From the NCBI RefSeq assembly GCF_025133575.1, contig NZ_CP104011.1, positions 6,022,965 to 6,086,964 of the forward strand: 64,000 nucleotides of DNA, in the 5' to 3' direction. The notes under the pieces were generated by a model that was not told the origin of the DNA, ran no database searches, and saw only the letters and a list, made by a program, of their open reading frames with translations. This DNA comes from Pseudomonas sp. GCEP-101. GTDB taxonomy: Bacteria; Pseudomonadota; Gammaproteobacteria; Pseudomonadales; Pseudomonadaceae. Positions 44,919-54,756 of this stretch are shown in pieces. Both the position numbers and the translations under genes were made by a program. How positions within the stretch are numbered: position 1 is the stretch's first letter; each line of letters begins with the position of its first letter.

Positions 44919-44993
44919 GTTCGCGAGCAAGCTCGCTCCTACGAAGAGCGCTTCGACCAAGGGCGAGCTGTAGGAGCGAGCTTGCTCGCGAAC
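44919..44993. repeat. REP pair, head to head
   Basis: GTTCGCGAGCAAGCTCGCTCC (right-hand type) precedes GTAGGAGCGAGCTTGCTCGC, so the units are in the order opposite to the other doublets in the window. Confidence 0.8.
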
Positions 44994-45121
44994 CGAGTTC
45001 TGCCGCTTTCTCAATAGAGCACTGGCCCGACGACTCGCCCTACCCCAATCGGTAGACATCGCTGCATCCAGCACCATCCTGCGTGGGTGCTCGGCGGGAG
45101 GTCCGTGCGCGGGGACTCACG

Positions 45122-45143
45122 TCGCGGGCATGGCCCGCTCCTA
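45122..45143. repeat. Single REP unit, CGCGGGC variant
   Basis: TCGCGGGCATGGCCCGCTCCTAC, a solitary unit. The same variant core recurs at 59725-59746. Confidence 0.6.
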
Positions 45144-45165
45144 CAGGGTTGCTGGTATCCAGGCG

Positions 45166-45194
45166 AAAAAAAGCCCCGCACGAGGCGGGGCTGG
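45166..45194 (-). terminator. Terminator of gdhB
   Basis: On the minus strand: AGCCCCGC-CTCG-TGCGGGGCT followed by TTTTTTTT. Confidence 0.9.
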
Positions 45195-45224
45195 AGCATC
45201 AAACGGTTTGCCAGGCGTTGAGCA

Positions 45225-48200
45225 TCAGGCCGGGTTGGTTCCTGGCTGGTTGCTCTGCGCCAGGTCGAGCAGTTCGCGGTTGGCCACGGCGTACATGGCG
45301 TAGTCGGTGCTCGTGGACGCCCGCAGATCGGCGAGCATCGCGCGCCAGCGGGCGACCATCGGGGCGTGCTGTTCCAGCCAGAGCGCCACGCGCGCGTCGA
45401 TCTCCGCCGGGCCGTCCTGCATCTGCAGCACGGACACGGTAATCGCTCGCTGCTGCCAGTCCAGGTCATCGCGGAAGGCTTCGCGGGCCAGCGCCTGCCA
45501 GTTGTTGTCCACCGGCAGGGAGCTGATCTGCTGCAGGTACCAGGTCAGTTCCAGCTCGCTGCCCAGGGCGAAGTAGGCGCGGGCCACATCGGCCGGGTCG
45601 CGGCCGGTGACGTCCGCCGCTTCGACGATCGGCAGGAGGGTGTAGAGGTGACTGGTACCCGCGACCATGCGCGCCAGCAGCTCCGGCACGCCCGCGTCGA
45701 CGTAGGCCTGGTAGCGTGCCTGCCACAGTTCGCGGGTCGGGCCTTCGAGCAGTTCGTTGAGCTTCAGGCCCAGGGCGGCAATGCGCGGACCGAAGTGCGC
45801 CACGTCGCGGGCGGCGTCCTGCTCGTTGCGACGGCTGCGCAGGAACCAGCGGGTCGCGCGGCGGCCCAGGCGCATCAGCTCGTCCATCAGCGTCAGCTGC
45901 ACTTCCGCCGGCACCTGGTAGTCCAGCGCCTCGATCTGGCGGAACCAGTGCGGCAGGTGGAAGACATCGCGCACGATCACATAGGCACCCGCCACGTTAG
46001 CCGGCGTCATGCCGGTGGACTCCTTCAGGCGCTGCACGAAGGTGATGCCCATGTGGTTGATCAGGTCATTGGCGATCTGCGTGCTGACGATCTCGCGCTT
46101 CAGCCGGTGCTTGCGCATGGCCGAGCCGAAGGTATCGACCAGGGTCTGCGGGAAGGCCGTCTCCATGTCGCGGGTCAGGTAGTCGTCGTCCGGCACCAGC
46201 GAGCCCAGCAGTTGCTCCTTCAGATCGATCTTGCTGTAGGAAATCAGCACGGCCAGCTCGGCGCGGGTCAGCCCCTGGCCGGCGGCGATGCGTTCGGCCA
46301 GCGCCTCGTCGGTGGGCAGGAATTCCAGCGCACGGTCCAGCTTGCCGCGGGCTTCCAGATCGCTCATCAGGCGCTTGTACTCGGCGATGCGCTCGCGGGC
46401 GCGGCGCTCGGCCAGGGACAGCGCCTGGGTCTGCTTGTAGTTGTTGCCCAGCACCAGTTCGGACACCTGGTCGGTCATTTCCGCCAGCAGCTTGTTGCGC
46501 TGCTTGCTGGTCATGTCGCCGGCGGCCACCACCTCGTTGAGCAGAATCTTGATGTTGACCTCGTGGTCGGAGCAGTCCACACCACCGGCGTTGTCGATGA
46601 AGTCGGTGTTGCAGGCGCCGCCGTTGAGGCCGAATTCGACCCGTGCCAGCTGCGTCATGCCGAGGTTGCCGCCCTCGCCCACTACTTTCACCCGCAGCTC
46701 ACGGCCGTCCACGCGCAGGCCATCGTTGGCCTTGTCGCCGACGTCGGCGTGGGTTTCATCGCTGGACTTCACGTAGGTGCCGATGCCGCCGTTCCACAGC
46801 AGGTCCACCGGCGCCTTGAGCAGCGCGTGGATCAGCTCGGTCGGGGTCAGGCGCTCGGCGTCGATGTCGAAGCGCGCGCGCACTTCCGGGGTCAGGGTGA
46901 TGCTCTTGGCGCTGCGCAGGAAGATGCCGCCGCCCGCGGAGATCAGCGAGGTGTCGTAGTCGGCCCAGCTGGAGCGCGGCAGGTTGAACAGGCGCTGGCG
47001 CTCGGCGAAGCTCGCCGCCGGGTCCGGGTTGGGGTCGAGGAAGATGTGCAGGTGGTTGAAGGCCGCCACCATCTGCAGCTTGTCGGACATCAGCAGGCCG
47101 TTGCCGAACACGTCGCCGGCCATGTCACCGATGCCGATGACGGTCACGCTGTCCTTCTGCACGTCGATGCCGCGCTCGCGGAAGTGGCGCTGCACGGAGA
47201 CCCAGCCGCCCCGGGCGGTGATGCCCATGCCCTTGTGGTCGTAGCCGGCCGAGCCGCCGGAGGCGAAGGCGTCGCCCAGCCAGAAGTCGTACTCGGCGGA
47301 GATGCCGTTGGCGATGTCGGAGAAGGTTGCGGTGCCCTTGTCCGCCGCCACCACCAGGTAGGGGTCGTCGGCGTCGTGGCGGACCACGTTTGCCGGCGGC
47401 ACGACCTTGCCTTCCTTGAGGTTGTCGGTGATGTCCAGCAGGCCGGAGATGAAGATGCGGTAGCAGGCGATGGCCTCGGCCTGGATTTCATCGCGGCTGC
47501 CGCCCACCGGCAGGCGACGCGGGATGAAGCCACCCTTGGCGCCGGTCGGCACGATCACCGCGTTCTTCACCTGCTGCGCCTTCACCAGGCCCAGCACTTC
47601 GGTGCGGAAGTCTTCCTCGCGATCGGACCAGCGCAGGCCGCCACGGGCCACGTCGCCGAAGCGCAGGTGCACGCCCTCCACGCGCGGGCAGTAGACGAAG
47701 ATCTCGAATTTCGGCGTCGGACGGGGGATTTCCGGGATGGCCTTGGGGTTGAACTTGAAGCTGAAGTAGCTCTTGTTCTGCCCGGCCGCGTCCGGCTGGT
47801 AGAAGTTGGTGCGCAGGGTCGCCTTGATCAGGTCGAGGTAGCGCCGCAGGATGCGGTCCTCGTTGAGCACCTGGACGTTGTCCAGCGCCGCCAGGATGGC
47901 CTGCTCCAGCTTCAGTTGCTTGTCTTCCAGGTCCTCGGCGGTGAGCTTGCGGGCCAGGTAGAAGCGGGTCTTGAACAGGCGCACCAGTTCGCGGGCGATG
48001 TCCACGTGGGCGTTCAGCGCGCTGGCGATGTAGCCCAGGTCGAAGCCCAGGCGGATCTGCTTGAGGTAGCGGGCGTAGGCGCGCAGCAGGGCCACGTCGC
48101 GCCACGGCAGGCCAGCGGTCAGCACCAGGCGGTTGAAGGCGTCGTTCTCGGCATCGCCGTTGACGATGTGGACGAAGGCGTCCTGCAGGGTTTCGTTGAG

Positions 48201-50087
48201 CTCCTGGATGTTGACGTCCAGGCCTTCGGCGTAGGTGAAGGCGAAGTCGTGGATCCAGTACTCGCGGCCGTTGGTGTGGCGCAGGCGGTAGGGGAACTCG
48301 CCGAGCACGCGCAGGCCGAGGTTCTCCAGGATCGGCAGAACGTCCGACAGCGCCAGCGGCGTGTCGGCGTGGTACAGCTTGCAGTGCAGTTGCTGCTCAC
48401 CCTGCGCCAGCGGCTGGTAGAAGCTCATCACCAGCGGGCGGCTGTCGGACAAGCTGGACAGGTGCTGCAGGTCGACCACCGCGAAATGCGGGGAGAAGCG
48501 CTCGCGATAACCGGCCGGGAAGCCCTTGGGGAAGTCTTCCAGCAGGTTGTTGCCCTGCCCTTCGCCGAAGTTTTCCAGTACCAGCGCGGCGTAGTCGTCC
48601 TGCCAGGAACGGCAGGCCTGGATGGCTTCCTGCTCCAGCTGGGCGGCGTCGACGTCGATGCGGTTCTTCGGATCGACGCGCAGAATGAACTGCACGCGGG
48701 CCAGGGTGGACTCGGAGAAGAAGGTCCAGAACTCGCAGTCGCTGGCCTTCAGGCGCTCCATCAGCACCTGCTGGATCTTCATCCGCGTTTCGGTGGAATA
48801 GATGTCGCGCGGGACATAGGCCAGGCAGTAGGCGAAGCGGCCGTACGGGTCCTTGCGCAGGAACAGGCGGATCTTGTTGCGTTCCTGGATCTGCACGATG
48901 GACATCGCGGTGGTGTACAGCTCGTCCACCGGGGTCTGGAAGAGGTCGTCGCGCGGCAGCACTTCGAGGATCTGCGCCAGCTCCTTGCCCAGGTGCGCCT
49001 TGCTGTCGAAGCCGGAGTTCTTCAGCACCTGCGCGACCTTGCCGCGGATGAACGGGATGTCGAATACGCTCTCGGCATAGACCGCCGAGGTGTACAAGCC
49101 GAGGAAGCGGAACTCGCGGACGACCTTGCCCTTGGCGTCGATCTCGCGGATCGACACATAGTCCGGGTAGGCCGGGCGGTGCACACGGCTGGGCTGCGAG
49201 GCCTTGGCGAACGACAGCAGCACCGGCTCGCGCAGGTAGGCGACCGCGTAGTCCTCGATGTGCAGGTCGTCCTTGTTCAGGCCGGCGCGCAGCAGTTTGG
49301 TCAGGCCGAGGAAGGCCTTCTCGTCGTACACCAGGTGGCCGCCGTCGGCCTCCTCCTGCACGGTGAATTCTTCATAGCCGAGGAAGGTGAAGTGGTTGTC
49401 CAGCAGCCACTCGAGGAAGGCGCGAACTTCGGCGGTTTCCTCGGCGCGGGCCTTGGCCTTGGACTTGCCCAGCCAGGCCAGCAGCTCCTCGGCCTTGGTG
49501 CGCATGGCCGGGAAGTCGGCAACCGCCAGGCGGACTTCGCCGAGCACGTCCAGCAGGGCTTTTTCCAGAGTGCGCAGCTCGCCGGCCTGGGAGACGCGGT
49601 CGATCTCCAGGTACATCAGCGATTCCTGGCGCACATCCTTGCCGGTGCTGTTCTTGGGCAGGATTTCCAGCAGCTCGCCCTTGGCGTTGCGGCGCACGCT
49701 GAGCACGTTGGTCTGCAGGGTGTGGATGCTATAGCCGCGGCGATTCAGCTCCATGCGCACCGAGTCGACCAGGAACGGCTGGTCCGGGTGCAGCACCTGC
49801 ACGGCGGTGTGGGTGGACTGCCAGCCGTGCTTTTCGTAATCGGGGTTGTACACCGCCACGATGGGCTGGGCGGGGTCGAAGCGTTCCAACAGGCGCCAGG
49901 AAGACAGCGTGCAGCCGACCAGGTCGGACAGCCTGCGCTGGGTCAATTCGTCGAGGGAGATGAAGCCGAAGAACTGCTCGGCGAACAGGGCCACTTGTGG
50001 CAGACCCTTGTCGTCGACGTGCTGCGCCAGGGCCGCTTTCAGTTGTTGCTGGAAGTCGGCTTTGCTGGCTGCGGTGAAGAACGCCAT
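45225..50087 (-). CDS. gdhB: NAD-specific glutamate dehydrogenase, GDH180 class
   Basis: 1620 residues, the size of the P. aeruginosa enzyme. Long N-terminal regulatory part with ACT-like modules, then the dehydrogenase core near residue 850: GLRWSDREEDFRTEVLGLV, catalytic lysine in VPTGAKGGFIP, Rossmann part with IGIGDMAGDVFGNGLL. It converts glutamate to 2-oxoglutarate and ammonium with NAD, a catabolic route from arginine. Start MAFFTAASK with GGAG ahead; longer frame upstream discounted. Probably monocistronic. Confidence 0.96.
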   Translation of the reverse strand: MAFFTAASKADFQQQLKAALAQHVDDKGLPQVALFAEQFFGFISLDELTQRRLSDLVGCTLSSWRLLERFDPAQPIVAVYNPDYEKHGWQSTHTAVQVLHPDQPFLVDSVRMELNRRGYSIHTLQTNVLSVRRNAKGELLEILPKNSTGKDVRQESLMYLEIDRVSQAGELRTLEKALLDVLGEVRLAVADFPAMRTKAEELLAWLGKSKAKARAEETAEVRAFLEWLLDNHFTFLGYEEFTVQEEADGGHLVYDEKAFLGLTKLLRAGLNKDDLHIEDYAVAYLREPVLLSFAKASQPSRVHRPAYPDYVSIREIDAKGKVVREFRFLGLYTSAVYAESVFDIPFIRGKVAQVLKNSGFDSKAHLGKELAQILEVLPRDDLFQTPVDELYTTAMSIVQIQERNKIRLFLRKDPYGRFAYCLAYVPRDIYSTETRMKIQQVLMERLKASDCEFWTFFSESTLARVQFILRVDPKNRIDVDAAQLEQEAIQACRSWQDDYAALVLENFGEGQGNNLLEDFPKGFPAGYRERFSPHFAVVDLQHLSSLSDSRPLVMSFYQPLAQGEQQLHCKLYHADTPLALSDVLPILENLGLRVLGEFPYRLRHTNGREYWIHDFAFTYAEGLDVNIQELNETLQDAFVHIVNGDAENDAFNRLVLTAGLPWRDVALLRAYARYLKQIRLGFDLGYIASALNAHVDIARELVRLFKTRFYLARKLTAEDLEDKQLKLEQAILAALDNVQVLNEDRILRRYLDLIKATLRTNFYQPDAAGQNKSYFSFKFNPKAIPEIPRPTPKFEIFVYCPRVEGVHLRFGDVARGGLRWSDREEDFRTEVLGLVKAQQVKNAVIVPTGAKGGFIPRRLPVGGSRDEIQAEAIACYRIFISGLLDITDNLKEGKVVPPANVVRHDADDPYLVVAADKGTATFSDIANGISAEYDFWLGDAFASGGSAGYDHKGMGITARGGWVSVQRHFRERGIDVQKDSVTVIGIGDMAGDVFGNGLLMSDKLQMVAAFNHLHIFLDPNPDPAASFAERQRLFNLPRSSWADYDTSLISAGGGIFLRSAKSITLTPEVRARFDIDAERLTPTELIHALLKAPVDLLWNGGIGTYVKSSDETHADVGDKANDGLRVDGRELRVKVVGEGGNLGMTQLARVEFGLNGGACNTDFIDNAGGVDCSDHEVNIKILLNEVVAAGDMTSKQRNKLLAEMTDQVSELVLGNNYKQTQALSLAERRARERIAEYKRLMSDLEARGKLDRALEFLPTDEALAERIAAGQGLTRAELAVLISYSKIDLKEQLLGSLVPDDDYLTRDMETAFPQTLVDTFGSAMRKHRLKREIVSTQIANDLINHMGITFVQRLKESTGMTPANVAGAYVIVRDVFHLPHWFRQIEALDYQVPAEVQLTLMDELMRLGRRATRWFLRSRRNEQDAARDVAHFGPRIAALGLKLNELLEGPTRELWQARYQAYVDAGVPELLARMVAGTSHLYTLLPIVEAADVTGRDPADVARAYFALGSELELTWYLQQISSLPVDNNWQALAREAFRDDLDWQQRAITVSVLQMQDGPAEIDARVALWLEQHAPMVARWRAMLADLRASTSTDYAMYAVANRELLDLAQSNQPGTNPA

Positions 50088-50386
50088 GTTGTTACTCCGC
50101 TGGGCTCGTTTTGTTGGATTGAGCGTAGATCGCTTCTCGCCGTACATCAGGTGGGGCACAGATATATCCGGGCAGTGTGACCCTCGATTGACAGCCCGAC
50201 CGGACAGTCACCGATGCCGCCGAGCTTATCGGGAGTCACCCGGCGCTGGCTTACGGAGCTGCGACATATTCGGTCAACGGCATGCAGGCCGTGCGCCCAT
50301 CTGGAAACAAGCGATTTCGCAGTACGATCGTTCCGCATCTGCCGCAGGAAATGTCATAGCGCTATCATGGCCATCCCTGCCCTGGA
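50088..50386. other. Divergent region gdhB / DUF1353 gene
   Basis: 299 bases without a gene. Must hold the gdhB promoter; I see no clear arginine-regulator or sigma-factor site. Confidence 0.5.
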
Positions 50387-51268
50387 ATGGATGCCATGCA
50401 ACGCCACCCGCCCCTGCACCGCCCACTGCTGCGCCACCTCGACAACCTGCTGGTCACCCTGTTGGGCGCGACGCTGCTGGTGCTCGCCTGGCTGTTCCTC
50501 GATGAAGCCGTGCGCCCGCTGCTGATCGGCGCCGTGCCCGTTTACCTCGGCGTGCTGCTGCCGCGCATCGTCGGGCGCGACGAACGCCTGCGCCGGGTCG
50601 AAGCCGCGCGGGAACGCTCGGTGCGCGAGTGGGGTTTCTGCAGCCGCGACCGCAACGGCCCGTGGATCAACTACATCGACTTCCCGCTGGTCTGCGAGGA
50701 CCCGGTATTCAACGGCCGCTTCTTCTATAGCGAGTGGCTGGTGGTGCACGACGGGCGCATCATCATCAACCCGGGCCCGGCCAGCGTCGACCTCGCCGCC
50801 GGCACCGTCGGCTACGACTTCGGCTGCACGCGCACCTACGCCTGGGATGGCTGCTCCCCGAAAGTACCGTTCTTCTGGGTCGCCACCCTCGGCACGCCGG
50901 ACTGGTGGGAGCACCTGGAAAGCGTGCAGTGCCTGCGCCACGGCCAGCAGAAGGAACGCGTGATGTTCTGGCCGGTGGCGCACCACGCCAGCCTGGTGCA
51001 CGACGCGCTGTATCAGTTCCTCAACGTTGCCCCGGTGACCAAGGCCGAGGCGGACGAGCTGTTCCACCGCATGCTGCTGCGCGCCGGCATGCCGCGCCTG
51101 GTGGCCTGGGTCTACCGCTTCGCGGTGGTCCACGGCGGCGCGCGCGACATGCGCCATCAGCGCAACCCCAACAGCACGCTGCGTTGCCTGACGCCCCTGC
51201 CCGGCATCGCGCCGCCGCCGGAACCGGTAGCGCCGCACAAGGCTCGCAGCGCAGCGCTGCAAGAGTGA
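50387..51268 (+). CDS. DUF1353 protein with N-terminal membrane helices
   Basis: 293 residues. Two hydrophobic helices (LDNLLVTLLGATLLVLAWLF and LLIGAVPVYLGVLLPRI), then a soluble domain with WDGCSPKVPFFW, LVHDALYQFLN and TKAEADELFHRMLLRAGMP, the DUF1353 pattern. DUF1353 proteins are often phage or lysis associated, but here the gene is chromosomal with no phage genes around. Start choice: two nearby ATG codons; the first is used. Role unknown. Confidence 0.78.
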   Translation: MDAMQRHPPLHRPLLRHLDNLLVTLLGATLLVLAWLFLDEAVRPLLIGAVPVYLGVLLPRIVGRDERLRRVEAARERSVREWGFCSRDRNGPWINYIDFPLVCEDPVFNGRFFYSEWLVVHDGRIIINPGPASVDLAAGTVGYDFGCTRTYAWDGCSPKVPFFWVATLGTPDWWEHLESVQCLRHGQQKERVMFWPVAHHASLVHDALYQFLNVAPVTKAEADELFHRMLLRAGMPRLVAWVYRFAVVHGGARDMRHQRNPNSTLRCLTPLPGIAPPPEPVAPHKARSAALQE

Positions 51269-51329
51269 TGGCCGATGCAGTAAAGTAGGCGCCCCGACAG
51301 CCCCACCCTTCGTCCAGGAAATCCACGCG

Positions 51330-52289
<960 letters not shown>

Positions 52290-52290
52290 C

Positions 52291-53235
52291 ATGCACAACG
52301 TCCTGGCGCCCGGCGTGGCCGTCTCGCTCGGCGAGCTGATCGAGATTCGTCACCGCCTGCGCGAAGTCCAGCTGTTCTCCACGCCGTCGCGGCGCAGCCC
52401 GCTGATCGGCCTGCACCACTCGCGCCTGCGCGGCCGCGGCGTGGACTTCGACCAGGTACGCGTGTACCAGGCCGGCGACGACGTGCGCACCATCGACTGG
52501 CGCGTCACCGCGCGCACCCAGGAGCCGCACACCAAGCTGTTCCATGAAGAGCGCGAGCGCCCGGTCTTCGTCCTGGTCGAACAGAGCGCGCGGCTGTTCT
52601 TCGGCTCCGGCCTGAGCTTCAAGTCCGTGCTCGCCGCCCGCGCCGCCGCCTTCGTCGGCTGGGCCGCGCTGGCGCACAACGACCGCATCGGCGGGCTGGT
52701 CTTCACCGACAGCGAATGCCACGAGATCAAGCCCCGGCGCAGCAAGCAGAGCCTGCTGCAACTGTTCAACCTGATCGTGCGGGCCAACAACGCCCTGCTC
52801 GCCGGCTCCCACCTCAGCCACAGCGGCGACGGCTTCGGCATGGCCCTGCGGCGCGCCCGCGAGGTGCTGCGCCCCGGCAGCCTGATCATGGTGATGTGCG
52901 ATGAGCGCGCCCTGAGCGAGGTGGCCGAGCAGCAACTCTCCCTGCTGGCGCGGCACACCGACCTGGTGCTGCTGCCGGTGTCCGACCCGCTCGACCACGC
53001 CCTGCCCGCCGCCGGGCTGCTGAGATTTGCCGAAGGCCAGGCGCAACTGGAACTGGACACCCACATTGATGAGCAGCGCCTGGCCTACCGCGCCCTCGGC
53101 GAAGCCCGCCGCGAACGCTGGCAACGCCTGGCCCTGCGCCTGGGCGTGCCGCTGCTGCCGCTGACCACCCAGGAAGAACTGGTGGAACAGCTGCGCAACC
53201 TGCTGGAACAGCACCAGCCGGGGTACGCCCAATGA
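52291..53235 (+). CDS. DUF58 protein
   Basis: 314 residues. DUF58 core: GRGVDFDQVRVYQAGDDVRTIDW then HTKLFHEERERPVFVLVEQS, followed by a VWA-like fold. Second gene of the MoxR operon; starts 1 base after the moxR stop. Partner of MoxR and the VWA proteins; function undefined. Confidence 0.9.
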   Translation: MHNVLAPGVAVSLGELIEIRHRLREVQLFSTPSRRSPLIGLHHSRLRGRGVDFDQVRVYQAGDDVRTIDWRVTARTQEPHTKLFHEERERPVFVLVEQSARLFFGSGLSFKSVLAARAAAFVGWAALAHNDRIGGLVFTDSECHEIKPRRSKQSLLQLFNLIVRANNALLAGSHLSHSGDGFGMALRRAREVLRPGSLIMVMCDERALSEVAEQQLSLLARHTDLVLLPVSDPLDHALPAAGLLRFAEGQAQLELDTHIDEQRLAYRALGEARRERWQRLALRLGVPLLPLTTQEELVEQLRNLLEQHQPGYAQ

Positions 53236-53729
53236 ATCCCCTCGACCAGCTGCAACCGCTGATCGAGCCCGCCGCGGTGCCCTGGTGGCCACCGGCGCCG
53301 GGCTGGTGGCTGCTCGCCGCGCTGGTGCCGCTGCTGCTCTGGGCGCTGTGGCGCAACCGCCGGCGCTGGCTGCCCAAACGCAAGGCCAAGGTGGTCGCCG
53401 AGGTGCCGCTGGACCCGCTGCGCGAAGCCGCGCTGGAAGAACTCAAGCGCCTGCCGCGCCCCTACGACCGCGCGCCGGCCGGCCCCTGGCTGCAGGCGCT
53501 CAACGGCCTGCTCAAGCGGCTGTCGCGCGCCCGCTGGCCGGACAGCCACAGCCACACCCTCAGCGGCCGCGCCTGGCTGGCGTTCCTCGACACCCGCTGC
53601 CCGGCCGCCGGCCTGACCCGCTGGATGATCCTGGTGGAAGGCGGCTACCGCGCCGAATGCAAGCTGGACGACAAGGCCATCGACGGCCTCGCCGCCGCGG
53701 TGGAAACCTGGGTGCGCAAGCATGTTTGA
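53232..53729 (+). CDS. DUF4381 membrane protein
   Basis: 165 residues. One TM helix near the N-terminus (WWLLAALVPLLLWALW) then a basic segment and a charged soluble domain. The ATG overlaps the preceding stop (ATGA). Known only as a component of MoxR/VWA operons. Confidence 0.88.
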   Translation: MNPLDQLQPLIEPAAVPWWPPAPGWWLLAALVPLLLWALWRNRRRWLPKRKAKVVAEVPLDPLREAALEELKRLPRPYDRAPAGPWLQALNGLLKRLSRARWPDSHSHTLSGRAWLAFLDTRCPAAGLTRWMILVEGGYRAECKLDDKAIDGLAAAVETWVRKHV

Positions 53730-54756
53730 GTTCGCCTGGCCGTGGATCTTCCTGCTCGCCCCGCTGCCCTGGGTGATGCGCTTCATCCTGCCGCCGGCCG
53801 ACAGCGGCGAGGCGGCGATCAAGGTGAGCTTCCTCAAGGAACTCGAAGGCCTCGCCGGTCGCCGCGCCCGCGCGCGCCTGCCGGCCTGGCGCCAGCAGGC
53901 GCCCTTCGCCCTGCTCTGGCTGTGCCTGCTGCTGGCCGGCGCGCGCCCGCAGTGGGTCGGCGAGCCGCTGCCGATCCCTGCCACCGGCCGCGACCTGCTG
54001 GTGGCGGTGGACGTCTCCGGCTCCATGGATTACGCCGACATGACCTGGGATGGCGCCGACCTCAGCCGTCTCGACCTGGTGAAGAAACTCTTCGGCGACT
54101 TCATCGAGGGCCGCCGGGGGGATCGGGTCGGCCTGATCCTGTTCGGCACCCGCGCCTACCTGCAGGCACCCCTGACCTTCGACCGTCACACCGTGCGCAT
54201 CTGGCTGGACGAAGCGCTGATCGGCATCGCCGGCAAGGACACCGCCCTGGGCGACGCCATCGGCCTGGCGGTCAAGCGCCTGCGCCAGCGCCCCGCCGAG
54301 AGCCGCGTGCTGGTGCTGATCACCGATGGCGCCAACACTGCCGGCGAGATATCGCCGCAGACCGCCGCCAAGCTGGCCGCCGAAGAACAGGTGAAGGTCT
54401 ACACCATCGGTATCGGCGCCGACCCGAAACAGGGTGGCGTCGCCGGCCTGTTCGGCCTCAACCCGGGGCTGGACCTGGACGAGCCGACGCTCAAGGCCAT
54501 CGCCGAGAGCACCGGCGGCGAATACTTCCGTGCGCGCAACGGCGAAGAGCTGCAACGCATCTCCGACAGCCTCGACCAGCTCGAACCGGTGGAACAGAAA
54601 CCGACCCAGGCGCGCCCGGCCATTGCCCTGTACCGCTGGCCGCTGTTGCTGGCGGTACTGATCAGCGCCGCGCTGGTCATCGGCACCCTGTGGCCGCCCG
54701 AAGAGTGGCGCTGGCCGGCCTGGATCACGCGCCTGCAGAAGGAGCGCCGGCCATGA
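53722..54756 (+). CDS. VWA-domain membrane protein (BatA-like)
   Basis: 344 residues. N-terminal TM helices (FAWPWIFLLAPLPWVMRF; LLWLCLLLAGARP), a VWA domain with an intact MIDAS (AVDVSGSMDYADM), IILFGTRAYL-type core, and a C-terminal TM helix (LLLAVLISAALVIGTLWP). Typical BatA arrangement. Overlaps the gene before by 8 bases and the one after by 4. Confidence 0.92.
   Translation: MFEFAWPWIFLLAPLPWVMRFILPPADSGEAAIKVSFLKELEGLAGRRARARLPAWRQQAPFALLWLCLLLAGARPQWVGEPLPIPATGRDLLVAVDVSGSMDYADMTWDGADLSRLDLVKKLFGDFIEGRRGDRVGLILFGTRAYLQAPLTFDRHTVRIWLDEALIGIAGKDTALGDAIGLAVKRLRQRPAESRVLVLITDGANTAGEISPQTAAKLAAEEQVKVYTIGIGADPKQGGVAGLFGLNPGLDLDEPTLKAIAESTGGEYFRARNGEELQRISDSLDQLEPVEQKPTQARPAIALYRWPLLLAVLISAALVIGTLWPPEEWRWPAWITRLQKERRP

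Larger units (their letters stand above)
44782..45224. other. REP-bearing intergenic region before gdhB
   Basis: About 440 bases without a gene, between the small lipoprotein and the gdhB stop. Holds REP units and the gdhB terminator. Confidence 0.6.

Noticed and set aside
45366-50180. A 1604-codon open frame antisense to gdhB
   Set aside because: It mirrors the GC-rich codon pattern of gdhB, has low-complexity sequence rich in His, Gln and Val, and no domain.
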